From: an uncultured Bacteroidales bacterium
GTDB taxonomy: Bacteria > Bacteroidota > Bacteroidia > Bacteroidales > F082
Reading direction: 5' to 3'
Assembly (NCBI GenBank): GCA_947166105.1
Contig: CAMVCZ010000022.1
Coordinates: forward strand, 1-48,478
DNA length: 48,478 nucleotides
Shown here: piece after piece, positions 14,557 to 23,433 of the stretch
How positions within the stretch are numbered: the stretch's first letter is position 1
Layout of the letters: each line of letters begins with the position of its first letter
Position numbers and translations under genes: made by a program
Notes under the pieces: model-generated
The model's database searches: none
Told to the model about the DNA's origin: nothing
What the model saw: only the letters and a program-made list of their open reading frames with translations

Positions 14557-17022
14557 ATGCAAAACGAGAATCAAGCATATAAATCCAAAGAAACCGATGA
14601 AGAACAATCCATAGACAGCAAGCAGATGATTTTCACTTGCCTGCGTCATTGGTACCTGTTCGTCATTTTCGCTGTTGCGGCTTTGGCCGTCGGTTTCGTC
14701 GTCAACCGCTATTCGACAAGAATCTACCAAACTTCTGGCACTGTCATCATCAAGGACGACCGCTCAGGCTACGACCCTACAGCCATTATGACCAGCTCGT
14801 CGTATGGCAATGTGCAGAACTTAGATAACGAAATTGTCGTACTGACATCTTATACACTAAGGGAGCGTGTGGTCAAAAAGATGGGCATCGAGGTGAGCTA
14901 CATGGAAAAAGGCCGTATCTCCAACACTGAGTTGTACAAAAACTCGCCTTTTCTGGTCGAATTCGAGCATAGTGTGCCACAAGCCGTGGGGTTGACTTAC
15001 GAAATCTCTTTCCTCGACGACGGCGACATCAGACTCCATACCGTTGGCGAAGGCCTCACCAAGTACGACTTTATCCTTTGCCAGCAAACCGAATACGACC
15101 CGCTCGCCACAGTTGATACTATCGGGATATATAAGGAAGGCGAATGGATTGACAATGGCTACAACCGTATCCGCATCACCAAAACCGAATTGTTCGACCC
15201 CGAAACCACACATTTCCGCAAACTATACTTCTGGCTTAACAGTTATTCCTCGCTCGTGGCGCAGATGAGCAACTTTAGCGTAAGTCCTGTTACCAAGCAA
15301 GCTGCCGTGGTTTCGGTGAGCATGAAAGGCACCAACAAGCTGAAGATTGTGGAATTTGTGAATTTACTGATGAATGAATATGTTTCTCGTGGTTTGGAGA
15401 AGAAAAACCTTGTTTCGGAAAACACCATCAAGTTCATCAACAACGAATTAAACGACATCCAAGAATCGTTAGGCCAAGCTGAAACTGACTTGAAGGACTT
15501 CCGCCAAGAGAACGACCTTATGAACCTCGACCTTCAAGCCAATCAGGTTTACACCAACATTCAAGCCTTGGATAGAGAAAGAGCTGAAATGGCAGTCAAT
15601 GTAAAGATTTACAAGCAATTGCAAGACTATATCAAGGTTCAAATCAACGACCCGGAAAACCTTGCCGCACCGAGTACAATGGGCATCAACGACCCGCTGC
15701 TGAACCAACTCACCCGTGATCTTGTCAACTTGTCGCAAGCCAAGGCTACACAAATGCTCTCCCTGACGGAACAACACCCCCAAATCGTAAAACTCAACGA
15801 GCAGATTGTCACCACAAAGAAGGCCTTGCTCGAGAACGTCAACAACCTTGTGAACAATGCCCAGATGAGCCTCAACGAAATAGAGCGCCGCATCGGCACA
15901 TTGATGACAAGATCGCGCCAATTGCCAGGCAAACAGCAGCAACTTATCAACTACCAACGAAACTTCGACTTCACCAACGAAACCTACAAGTACCTGATGC
16001 GCCGCCGCGCCGAAGCCCAAATCCTGAAAGCCTCCAATACTCCCGACAACGAGATTCTCGACGAAGCACGCTTGGAGACGACAAAATGGATTTCGCCCCG
16101 AATCAAGATGAACTATCTCATCGCACTGTTCCTTGGGTTGTTGATTCCTGCACTATTCCTTTTCCTGAAAGAATTTTTCAATGTGACCATCACCGACCGC
16201 AAGGATGTGGAAAAACTGACACGCTTCCCCATCATCGGCCAAGTGGCGCAATCCACCAACAAGGATCCTCTCTTGGTCATCAACAATCCCAAGTCGCCTG
16301 TGGCGGAATCGTTCCGCTCTATCCGAACCAACATCGAGTTCATTACGCAAAGCAAATTGCCTTGCACCGTGCTTGTTACGGGTGACACACAAAGCATTGG
16401 CAAGACTTTCAACAGCATCAACATCGCCTCCATTTATGCCCTATACGGCAAGAAGACAATCCTGCTGGGCTTCGACTTGCGCAAACCGAGATTGTTCCAA
16501 GAGTTTGGCCTCAACAACAAAATCGGATTGAGCAACTTCTTGAGCAATCAGGAGGATAATATCGACAACATCATCCAACCTTCTGGCAAGATACCAACCC
16601 TCGACATCATCACGAGCGGCCCCATCCCACCCAACCCAGCAGAGCTGATTGCCTCGAAGAAATGCGATGAATTGTTCGCCGAACTGAAAAAACGCTATGA
16701 TTATATCATCATCGACACTCCGCCTGTCGCCATGGTCACCGATGCCCTGCTGCTCATACGCTATTCCGAAGCCAACTTGTTCATCGTCCGTCAGGGCGTG
16801 ACCAACAAGAACGCTTTCAGCAGCATCATCAAAGACCTTGAAGACCGCAACTTGCAATTCTACATCGTCGTCAACGGCCTCGAAATTGAGAAGGCTTACG
16901 GCTATGGCGGCAAGAAATATGGCTATGGCTACGGATACGGCTATGGCTACGGCTATGATGCCAGCTATTATGACGACGAAGGCGAAGACAAGAAAAAAAT
17001 AAGCCGCAAGATAAAACGATAA
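14557..17022 (+). CDS. Wzc-like polysaccharide co-polymerase and tyrosine autokinase
   Basis: Inner-membrane BY-kinase of 821 residues that controls chain length and export of a surface polysaccharide. Domain order: Wzz domain with a first TM (about 28-48), a long periplasmic coiled-coil region (about 290-500), a second TM (about 530-550), then a cytoplasmic kinase domain with a Walker A of the form GDTQSIGKT, Walker A' LGFDLRKPRLF and Walker B IIIDTPPVAM. The C-terminal cluster of about ten tyrosines alternating with glycine (16905-16965) is the autophosphorylation tail. The Walker A loop (GDTQSIGK) departs from the usual SxxPGEGK. There is no CpsB-type phosphatase beside it; one lies next to the second Wzc at 45653-48148. 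Confidence 0.92.
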   Translation: MQNENQAYKSKETDEEQSIDSKQMIFTCLRHWYLFVIFAVAALAVGFVVNRYSTRIYQTSGTVIIKDDRSGYDPTAIMTSSSYGNVQNLDNEIVVLTSYTLRERVVKKMGIEVSYMEKGRISNTELYKNSPFLVEFEHSVPQAVGLTYEISFLDDGDIRLHTVGEGLTKYDFILCQQTEYDPLATVDTIGIYKEGEWIDNGYNRIRITKTELFDPETTHFRKLYFWLNSYSSLVAQMSNFSVSPVTKQAAVVSVSMKGTNKLKIVEFVNLLMNEYVSRGLEKKNLVSENTIKFINNELNDIQESLGQAETDLKDFRQENDLMNLDLQANQVYTNIQALDRERAEMAVNVKIYKQLQDYIKVQINDPENLAAPSTMGINDPLLNQLTRDLVNLSQAKATQMLSLTEQHPQIVKLNEQIVTTKKALLENVNNLVNNAQMSLNEIERRIGTLMTRSRQLPGKQQQLINYQRNFDFTNETYKYLMRRRAEAQILKASNTPDNEILDEARLETTKWISPRIKMNYLIALFLGLLIPALFLFLKEFFNVTITDRKDVEKLTRFPIIGQVAQSTNKDPLLVINNPKSPVAESFRSIRTNIEFITQSKLPCTVLVTGDTQSIGKTFNSINIASIYALYGKKTILLGFDLRKPRLFQEFGLNNKIGLSNFLSNQEDNIDNIIQPSGKIPTLDIITSGPIPPNPAELIASKKCDELFAELKKRYDYIIIDTPPVAMVTDALLLIRYSEANLFIVRQGVTNKNAFSSIIKDLEDRNLQFYIVVNGLEIEKAYGYGGKKYGYGYGYGYGYGYDASYYDDEGEDKKKISRKIKR

Positions 17023-17024
17023 TC

Positions 17025-17582
17025 ATGGCAACAGACAATCGTAACGTGAGGCAATGGCATGCCATTTATGTCAAGTCGAGGTCCGAGAAGAAAGTGCTTT
17101 GGCAGCTTGAAGAAGCGGGCATTACAGCTTATTTGCCTCTGATTACGCAAGTGAAGCAGTGGAGCGACCGCCGCAAGAAAGTGGAAGAACCTTTGTTCAG
17201 GTCGTATGTGTTCGTCTTTTCCAACGAAAAGGAATACATCCCGATTCTAAATGTATACGGTGTAGTGAGATTCATCACTTTCGAGCACAAAGCCGTCGTA
17301 GTTCCCGAAAACCAAATCCTTGCCATCAAGAGGTTTGTGGAAGACTACGAACACGGCGAAGAGTTCAAGATGCAGAACAAGGAAGACCTGAAGGTTGGCC
17401 AAATGGTGCGCATCATCACCGGTCCGATGAAAGGCCTTGTGGGGCGGCTCGACACCATCGAAAACAAGCGCCACCTGATTGTCTTCATCGAGGCGGTCGG
17501 CCAATACATTCCCGTCCACATCATGCGAGCCAAGGTGGAACCTGTATATGAAGACGACGACAAAACAACAATTACCAAATAG
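17025..17582 (+). CDS. UpxY-type NusG-like transcription antiterminator
   Basis: A 185-residue NusG paralogue of the UpxY/LoaP/RfaH group, which helps RNA polymerase read through long polysaccharide operons. N-terminal NGN domain: WHAIYVKSRSEKKVLWQLEE and PLFRSYVFVF; C-terminal KOW domain: VGQMVRIITGPMKGLVGRL. In Bacteroides, each UpxY is the first gene of the capsule locus it regulates and acts on the 5' leader. Here the gene instead starts 2 bases after the Wzc-like gene, with a coiled-coil membrane protein next and no glycosyltransferases in sight. No UpxZ partner is present. It may act on a polysaccharide operon elsewhere. Confidence 0.88.
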   Translation: MATDNRNVRQWHAIYVKSRSEKKVLWQLEEAGITAYLPLITQVKQWSDRRKKVEEPLFRSYVFVFSNEKEYIPILNVYGVVRFITFEHKAVVVPENQILAIKRFVEDYEHGEEFKMQNKEDLKVGQMVRIITGPMKGLVGRLDTIENKRHLIVFIEAVGQYIPVHIMRAKVEPVYEDDDKTTITK

Positions 17583-17605
17583 ATAACCCTAAAAACATAA
17601 TATTC

Positions 17606-18526
17606 ATGGATTCAGAGGAAAAAAATAACGGCAAAAGGATTTTGACCATCGCGCTTCTCGCGGCTTTGGTTGCAGCATTGGTTTTCGTCGTCATTTTGGC
17701 GAGCAAGAACGCTTCCATCAAAAGCGACCTGAAAGAATTGGAAGCCGAAAAGGAAATGCAACGCAGGGATTTCCAATATGAAGTCGATAGCTTGATGAAG
17801 GTCCACAACGAGCTGAAGGAAAGTTACGGAGAGCTGAGCCTTGAATTGGCCGAAAAAGACAGCATCATCCAAGCCGATGCCGTCGAAATCAAAAAACTCC
17901 TTGATTCTCAATGGGATTACTATCGCATTAAGAAGAAATTGAGCCAATTGCAGGAGATTTCACAGCATTATGTACGCCAAATGGACTCGCTTTATACCGT
18001 CAACCGCGAATTGGTAGCCGAAAACGAGCGTATCCGCGAGGAATACCAAGCTGAACGCCGCCAAAACACCAACTTGACCCGCCAAAAGGAAGAACTGACC
18101 AATAAGGTGAATCAAGCCGCGACTATGAAACTCTACAACTACACCGCTAAGGCTGTGCGTTTCAGGGCAGGCGACAAGGAAGCCACCACTGACAGGGCCA
18201 ATCGCGCCGAGCGCATCAGAATCGACTTCACCTTGGCGGCCAACGACTTGGTCAATCCGGGCACAAAGCTGTTCTATATCCGCATCGCCGACCCCACCAA
18301 GGCCATCATCAGCAAGGGCACGGGCGACGAATATGCTTTCCAATCGAATGGCGAAACCTTGCAATTCACCGAGAAAGTGAGGGTCAATTACGAAGGCAAG
18401 GAAACCGATGTGAGAGCCTATTACGTAAAACCTGAGAATGTGGAAATGCGCCCGGGCACTTATTTCATCGATGTTTATGAAGAGGGCGGCAAACTCATCG
18501 GACAAACCGCCATCGACTTGAGATAA
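17606..18526 (+). CDS. Coiled-coil membrane protein of unknown function
   Basis: No function is recognised. The 306-residue protein has a single N-terminal transmembrane helix (about 10-31), a long predicted coiled coil (about 35-170, with repeated heptads around ELEAEKEMQRR and EYQAERRQNTNLTRQKEEL) and a C-terminal globular domain (about 175-306) rich in beta strands, e.g. VRFRAGDKEATTD and GTYFIDVYEEGG. Topology suggests a short cytoplasmic tail and a periplasmic body. It is the last gene of the gldH-wza-wzc-upxY run, 23 bases after upxY, so a role in envelope or polysaccharide export is possible. It ends 2 bases from recO on the other strand. Confidence 0.75.
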   Translation: MDSEEKNNGKRILTIALLAALVAALVFVVILASKNASIKSDLKELEAEKEMQRRDFQYEVDSLMKVHNELKESYGELSLELAEKDSIIQADAVEIKKLLDSQWDYYRIKKKLSQLQEISQHYVRQMDSLYTVNRELVAENERIREEYQAERRQNTNLTRQKEELTNKVNQAATMKLYNYTAKAVRFRAGDKEATTDRANRAERIRIDFTLAANDLVNPGTKLFYIRIADPTKAIISKGTGDEYAFQSNGETLQFTEKVRVNYEGKETDVRAYYVKPENVEMRPGTYFIDVYEEGGKLIGQTAIDLR

Positions 18527-18528
18527 CC

Positions 18529-19254
18529 CTATTCCAACACCGATTTCAACACCTCGTGGGAATGGAAATCCTTCATCACTGGGGCATGAAGTCGCATGAA
18601 AACAATGAGGCCATCCAATAAATCGCGCCGCTGACTCACACGAAGGGGTTGGCGGCACGATTCGTTAATACCTGCCCCCAAGAATTGGGCAAGCAGCGTT
18701 GCAGATTCGGCATCAAAGTAATAAGGATGAAGCGGATAATCGCGGGCAAACGAGCCTTCCATCATGTCGAAGCAGAAACCTGTTTCGTGGTTGGCTTTGG
18801 GATAAAAACCCAAATGCCGGGTGAGTTCCAAAGTGAAAAACAAGGGAAAGTTGGCATAGTCACATTCCACCAAATCAAGCCACTTCAAGGATTGGACGAT
18901 GAAGTCGTACAAGGCGACATTCTGTTCCTGCTCGGTGATGGTTTTTGAAAGCAATTCGCTGACAAACATCAAGATGGCCCTTTTGTTCATCGTTGCGGGA
19001 ATGTTTTGGTAAACGGTTGAAAGATGGACGTCTTTCATGTAGCCTAAAGTGCTTTTGTTGGGTCTTCCCGCCTCCACATATTCAATAAGGTTAAGACTTT
19101 GGAACAGTGCCGCGCGGTTTTTCGCGTTTCGGTTGAAAGCACCTTTCACCATATAGGATTTGAGGCCGAAATTTCGGGTAAACACCCTCACAATCAAGCT
19201 TGTGTCGCCATAGCGCAACGATTGCAGGACTACGCCTTCTATCGTGTCGTCCAT
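18529..19254 (-). CDS. recO: DNA repair protein RecO
   Basis: RecO helps RecR load RecA on SSB-coated single-stranded DNA in gap repair. The 241-residue product from the ATG at 19254 begins MDDTIEGVVLQSLRYGDTSLIVRVFTR (an N-terminal OB fold), has an alpha-helical centre (LLSKTITEQEQNVALYDFI) and a C-terminal part with LTRHLGFYPKAN. The zinc-binding cysteines of some RecO proteins are absent, as in other Bacteroidota. A longer frame to 19368 exists but overlaps porZ. The stop of porZ and the recO start share one base (TGATG), so recO translation is likely coupled to porZ. Confidence 0.93.
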   Translation of the reverse strand: MDDTIEGVVLQSLRYGDTSLIVRVFTRNFGLKSYMVKGAFNRNAKNRAALFQSLNLIEYVEAGRPNKSTLGYMKDVHLSTVYQNIPATMNKRAILMFVSELLSKTITEQEQNVALYDFIVQSLKWLDLVECDYANFPLFFTLELTRHLGFYPKANHETGFCFDMMEGSFARDYPLHPYYFDAESATLLAQFLGAGINESCRQPLRVSQRRDLLDGLIVFMRLHAPVMKDFHSHEVLKSVLE

Positions 19255-21584
19255 CAGTTCTGGATGAGTATCTTGGTGGCAAACTTGCTCTCGCCCCGCT
19301 TGGTGCTGACGAAAATGAAATACACACCGGGACTTACTTTCTCGCCGTTGATGTTGGTGCAGTCCCAAACGGCCTGTCCGCCTTCCGACATCATTTGGGT
19401 GACAAAAGCTCCGTCAACGGTGGTAATCCTGACCAACGAATTGGCTGCCAAGCCTTTGATGCCCACAAATCCCGAATAGCCAGGCCTGACGGGATTGGGA
19501 TAGACCACAACATCGCTGACAACGGGGTTGGGGGCAGCGGATTGGCCGCGATAAGAAATCACGCCGTTGCTCGTACCGAAAAACACCTCGCCGCTCTTGT
19601 CGATGGCCATAGAAGTAACTGCGTTGTCGAGCAAGGGGCTGTTATCGACATTGAAATTATGGACTTGCTGGACTTGCTTTGGCTTTTGCTCAAACGACAT
19701 CAGATAGACACCCGTTTCGAGGCCGAACCAAACCTGATTGGCGCCATCCACAGCCATAGAAAGCACATTGGAACCGTCGAAAAGCCAATCGTCTTGAAGT
19801 GTACCGTCGTTGCGAGGCACTCTTTTCTGCGTGGCTTCAAAAGCCGAACCGCTGAAAATCTGTCGGGAATCGTCGAACAGGCAGGGACCTTTGTCGGTGC
19901 CAATCCATACCGCACCTTTTTGGTCGATGGCGAGACAATTCACCGTGCCTAACAAATGGCCGTTGTTGAGGGCAGTGTTTAAAACCTGCACCTGATCGTC
20001 GGTCGTATTTTCGATGGTGCCGTTGTCGTTGAAGACAATAAGCTCGCCCGTGCGGGTGAGAATCCACTTGTAGTCGTTGTGGTCGATGAACAAAGTTCCA
20101 ATATCTCTACCACTAAGGCTGCCGCCAAGGTTGAAGGAGTGCCAAGTGCCATTGCGTTCCATCATCGAGAGCAGGTTGGGCGCACCCGTGTTGGCCACCC
20201 AAAGGTTGCCTTTGCTGTCGAAAGCCAAACCGCTGATATTGATGAGGCTGGGGTCGCTCACCCAATACTCAAGGGTGCTGTTGTCGGCATTGAAGATTTC
20301 GACCAATTCATCACCCTTGAACTTCAGTATGCCATAACCCCAAGTTCCGATGTAGGTAACAGAAAGGTCCAATGGGTCGGTAGCGATGCAAACAAAATCC
20401 GACAAATCAACCATTTCAGGTGTTTTTTCGGAATTGAAAATTGTCCACATGCCATCGTAACGAGCCACGCCCTCTTTCATGTAGCGCTTGCCCCAGTTGG
20501 CGGCGTGACCTCCCGTGGCAATCCAAACTTGGTCGTCGCAAGCCTTCAGTTCAAACACATTCTTCGAGGCAGGACCGTTGGGCTTCACGTCCATATTGTT
20601 CCAACCATCGGAACTCCTGATAAGACCACGACGAGTGTCGCCAATCCAAAAATTGCCGTTATCGTCAAGAGCAGCCGAACAAGGCTCGATGCTTCCACCG
20701 GGCGAAAAAATGTTGTAGGTTTGGTTCATGTCGCGGTCAAAAACTAGCACATTGTAGCGGTTAGTGATGACGAAGCTGTCGTCGTAGGCACGCAGCTCAA
20801 ATTTTTCGTTGATGTCCTCTTTGTTGAAATAGCTCCACTCGTTGCCGTCGTTGACAAAAAGCGTATCCGATTCGTAGCCGCCTGTATAGTTCAGAAACAA
20901 TTTTCCGTTGAAAACCTCCATTTCGGAATAGGGCAAATGGGGATGAATCAAGGTCGCATCGAAAAACCAAGCGGAATAGTTGGCTAAATTTGGAGCGTCG
21001 AGCGAGGCATAGTAAACGCCGTTGTCGGTGCAAGCATAGATTCTGTCATCGAAAATGGCAATATCAGTAACATTCACAGCATCGCCTTGATTTCCAATGT
21101 AATAGGTATCCTTTACTTCTTCTTTCTTCAGGTCAAAAACGACGATGCCAAAGCCGCAAGCCACGTATGCGAGGTCGCCATCGAAGAAGACATGATTAAT
21201 GCTTTTGTTGCCCACAATGTTCTTGTTGTTTTTGATGTCACTCATGTTTTTGATGTTACCATCGTGGTCAATGAGGTCGACATTTGCATTGGTGTAGGCC
21301 ACAAACAGTTTGCGTTGGCTTTTGTTGTAACTGATGGTGCTGATGCCGATGTCCGACAAACCATTGATTTTGTTGAGGATATTGATGGAGTTGTCTTGCG
21401 TGTCGTAATAGAACAACTCAAACTCGGTGGCGGCATAAATCTTGTTGCCAACTGGCTCAACGCCAATCACTTTCTGATAGGGCAAGTGTGTGCGCCAATT
21501 GCCGATGGAAACACCGTCTTGGGCAAACGAGGCCAACGGGAAGATTATGGCTATTAATAATAAAGGTAGGTTAAGTTTTTTCAT
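19254..21584 (-). CDS. porZ: PorZ, type IX secretion-associated surface protein
   Basis: Component of the T9SS attachment complex (PorU-PorV-PorQ-PorZ) that delivers anionic lipopolysaccharide for anchoring cargo proteins. The 776-residue protein has a signal peptide (LLLIAIIFPLASFA), then GVSIGNWRTHLPYQKV, two seven-bladed beta-propellers built from repeats such as IYAATEFELFYYDT and WVANTGAPNLLSM, and a C-terminal sorting domain (about 690-776) with VYPNPVRPG and GVYFIFVSTKRG. The length agrees with the Porphyromonas protein. It implies that a type IX secretion system is active in this organism. A near-consensus -7 box (TATTTTTA on the minus strand, 21604-21611) lies upstream. It is coupled to recO. 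Confidence 0.9.
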   Translation of the reverse strand: MKKLNLPLLLIAIIFPLASFAQDGVSIGNWRTHLPYQKVIGVEPVGNKIYAATEFELFYYDTQDNSINILNKINGLSDIGISTISYNKSQRKLFVAYTNANVDLIDHDGNIKNMSDIKNNKNIVGNKSINHVFFDGDLAYVACGFGIVVFDLKKEEVKDTYYIGNQGDAVNVTDIAIFDDRIYACTDNGVYYASLDAPNLANYSAWFFDATLIHPHLPYSEMEVFNGKLFLNYTGGYESDTLFVNDGNEWSYFNKEDINEKFELRAYDDSFVITNRYNVLVFDRDMNQTYNIFSPGGSIEPCSAALDDNGNFWIGDTRRGLIRSSDGWNNMDVKPNGPASKNVFELKACDDQVWIATGGHAANWGKRYMKEGVARYDGMWTIFNSEKTPEMVDLSDFVCIATDPLDLSVTYIGTWGYGILKFKGDELVEIFNADNSTLEYWVSDPSLINISGLAFDSKGNLWVANTGAPNLLSMMERNGTWHSFNLGGSLSGRDIGTLFIDHNDYKWILTRTGELIVFNDNGTIENTTDDQVQVLNTALNNGHLLGTVNCLAIDQKGAVWIGTDKGPCLFDDSRQIFSGSAFEATQKRVPRNDGTLQDDWLFDGSNVLSMAVDGANQVWFGLETGVYLMSFEQKPKQVQQVHNFNVDNSPLLDNAVTSMAIDKSGEVFFGTSNGVISYRGQSAAPNPVVSDVVVYPNPVRPGYSGFVGIKGLAANSLVRITTVDGAFVTQMMSEGGQAVWDCTNINGEKVSPGVYFIFVSTKRGESKFATKILIQN

Positions 21585-21651
21585 AAAATGAAGATTTGGG
21601 CGGTAAAAATACGAATTTGCTGAAAGATAACGCCGTTTTCTGTTTTTTATT

Positions 21652-22320
21652 TTACAAATCGTTCCCTATCTCCTTCAGCATCGGCACAAATTTGAAATCG
21701 CCGAAGGATTCTTTTTTCAGTGAACCATCCTCCAATTTGGTGATTCTCAGCATGGTTTGACCTTCGCCTTCGGCATTGTCCATGGGGATGACCATGATGC
21801 CGTCGGTTTTCATTTGTTGGAGGAGCGCATCGGGGATGCGCGGTGCGCCTGCCGTGATAATGATACGGTCGAAAGGCGCATAAGTGGGCAAGCCCTCGAA
21901 ACCGTCGCCGAGGAAGGTCTTCACGCGGAAGGGCAATTGCTCCACGGTTTCCTTGGTTTTGAAATAGAGATTGCGCTGCCGCTCGATGCTAAACACCTTG
22001 GCGCCCATCGCGGCCAAAACGCAGGCCTGATAGCCTGAGCCTGTGCCGATTTCAAGCACTTTCATGCCTTTTTCGACTTGCAGCAGTTGGGTTTGGAAGG
22101 CTACAGTGGAAGGCTGGGAGATGGTTTGCCCTGAGCCGATGGGAAAGGCCATGTCTTGATAGGCCAATTCCACAAAAGACGAGTCGAGGAAGATGTGGCG
22201 CGGCACTTCGTTGATGGCCGACAACACAGCCTCATCAGTGATGCCCTTGGTGCGCAATTGGTCGACCATTTGTTTGCGCAGGCCTTTGTGACGGTAATTG
22301 TCTTCTATGATGGTGTTCAT
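21652..22320 (-). CDS. pcm: Protein-L-isoaspartate O-methyltransferase
   Basis: Repairs isoaspartyl residues in aged proteins by AdoMet-dependent carboxyl methylation; cytoplasmic. At 222 residues it fits the family. The substrate loop GSGQTISQPSTVAF (about 62-75) and the AdoMet motif I VLEIGTGSGYQACVLAAMG (about 89-107) are typical, as are the following motifs IIITAGAPRIPDALL and MVIPMD. It is divergent from the Gfo/Idh/MocA gene with 73 bases between starts. It lies 67 bases upstream of porZ on the same strand; whether the two share a transcript cannot be told. Confidence 0.94.
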   Translation of the reverse strand: MNTIIEDNYRHKGLRKQMVDQLRTKGITDEAVLSAINEVPRHIFLDSSFVELAYQDMAFPIGSGQTISQPSTVAFQTQLLQVEKGMKVLEIGTGSGYQACVLAAMGAKVFSIERQRNLYFKTKETVEQLPFRVKTFLGDGFEGLPTYAPFDRIIITAGAPRIPDALLQQMKTDGIMVIPMDNAEGEGQTMLRITKLEDGSLKKESFGDFKFVPMLKEIGNDL

Positions 22321-22370
22321 TTCGGCGCGAAATTACGCTAATTTCCAACGCAACCAAAGGAGAAAAGAAC

Positions 22371-22378
22371 TATTTTTG
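22371..22378 (+). promoter_or_regulatory. Candidate -7 box of the Gfo/Idh/MocA gene
   Basis: TATTTTTG, matching TAnnTTTG, 15 bases before the ATG at 22394. A very short 5' leader would result. Confidence 0.4.
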
Positions 22379-22393
22379 CCGAAATTTTGGAAT

Positions 22394-23380
22394 ATGCTGA
22401 AAATAGGAGTCTTAGGCGCAGGTCATTTGGGGAAAATCCACTTGAACTGCATCAAACATATAGAGAGATACGACTTGGTCGGGTTTTTCGACCCTGCCGA
22501 GGAAACGGCGCAACAGGTGGAGGACGAATTGAATGTGAAGCGTTTCGATTCCGTTGATGCACTGATAGATGGGGTGGATGTGGTCGACATTGTGACTCCA
22601 ACCATCCGCCATTTCGAGTGCGCCTCGAAGGCTTTGCGGGAACGCAAGCATGTCTTCATTGAGAAGCCCATCGTGGCCACGCCCGAAGAGGCCAACGCCT
22701 TGAAAAAACTGGCCGACGAAGCGGGCGTGAAGGTGCAGGTGGGCCATGTGGAGCGTTTCAATCCTGCTTTCGTTGCAGCGGAACCATTCATCGGCGAACC
22801 GCTTTTCATCGAGGCGCATCGCTTGGCCTTGTTCAATCCGCGTGGAACGGATGTGCCTGTGGTTCTTGACCTTATGGTACACGACTTGGACATCCTGCTT
22901 ACCATCGTGAAATCACCGGTCAGCCATATCAGCGCGAGCGGCGTGAGCATCGTCAGCCCGACACCAGATATTACCAATGTGCGCATTGAGTTTGAGAATG
23001 GTGCGGTGGCCAATCTCACGGCTTCGCGCCTGTCGATGAAGAACATGCGCAAAACGCGCATCTTCCAGCAGGGAGCTTACATCACCGTCGACTTCCTCGA
23101 TAAGAAGGCTGAAATCTTCCGCATCCATGACGAAGTGGACGAATCCAACCCGCTTTCGACCACCATCACCCTCGCCGATGGCAGCGAAAAGCAAATCACA
23201 TTCGAAATGCCTGAAATCCACACGATTAACGCCATACAAACAGAATTGGAAAGTTTCTACGACGCCATCGTCCACAACACCACGCCCGCCGTCACCATCG
23301 ACGACGGCATCAATGTGCTGAAATTGGCCTATCGCATCCTCGATTCCGTCAACGAATCCATCGCCAAAGTGAAGAAATAA
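22394..23380 (+). CDS. Gfo/Idh/MocA family NAD(P)-dependent oxidoreductase
   Basis: A 328-residue dehydrogenase-like protein. The N-terminal Rossmann fold shows LKIGVLGAGHLGKIHLN (residues 2-18) and the conserved EKPIVATPEEA (about 96-106) whose lysine helps catalysis; the C-terminal alpha/beta domain includes MVHDLDILLTIV. Substrates of the family are sugars or sugar derivatives; here the neighbours (a lipoprotein and a polyprenyl-phosphate sugar transferase) allow a role in nucleotide-sugar or surface-glycan metabolism, but this is inference. The ATG at 22394 is chosen because the Rossmann motif begins immediately; the frame is open to 22298, overlapping pcm. Confidence 0.9.
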   Translation: MLKIGVLGAGHLGKIHLNCIKHIERYDLVGFFDPAEETAQQVEDELNVKRFDSVDALIDGVDVVDIVTPTIRHFECASKALRERKHVFIEKPIVATPEEANALKKLADEAGVKVQVGHVERFNPAFVAAEPFIGEPLFIEAHRLALFNPRGTDVPVVLDLMVHDLDILLTIVKSPVSHISASGVSIVSPTPDITNVRIEFENGAVANLTASRLSMKNMRKTRIFQQGAYITVDFLDKKAEIFRIHDEVDESNPLSTTITLADGSEKQITFEMPEIHTINAIQTELESFYDAIVHNTTPAVTIDDGINVLKLAYRILDSVNESIAKVKK

Positions 23381-23433
23381 ACCATCATCCACAATATTCC
23401 CCCAAGGCTTCCGTTATCCTAAAAACTGACGCT

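Noticed and set aside
16905..16965. Tandem TAC/TAT-GGC tract considered as a CRISPR-like or minisatellite array
   Set aside because: It is in frame and encodes the tyrosine-glycine tail expected of Wzc-type kinases; there are no spacers.
13739..18526. Complete capsule biosynthesis locus
   Set aside because: Only export, kinase and regulator genes are present; there are no glycosyltransferases, flippase or nucleotide-sugar genes in this run, so calling it a full capsule locus is not supported.
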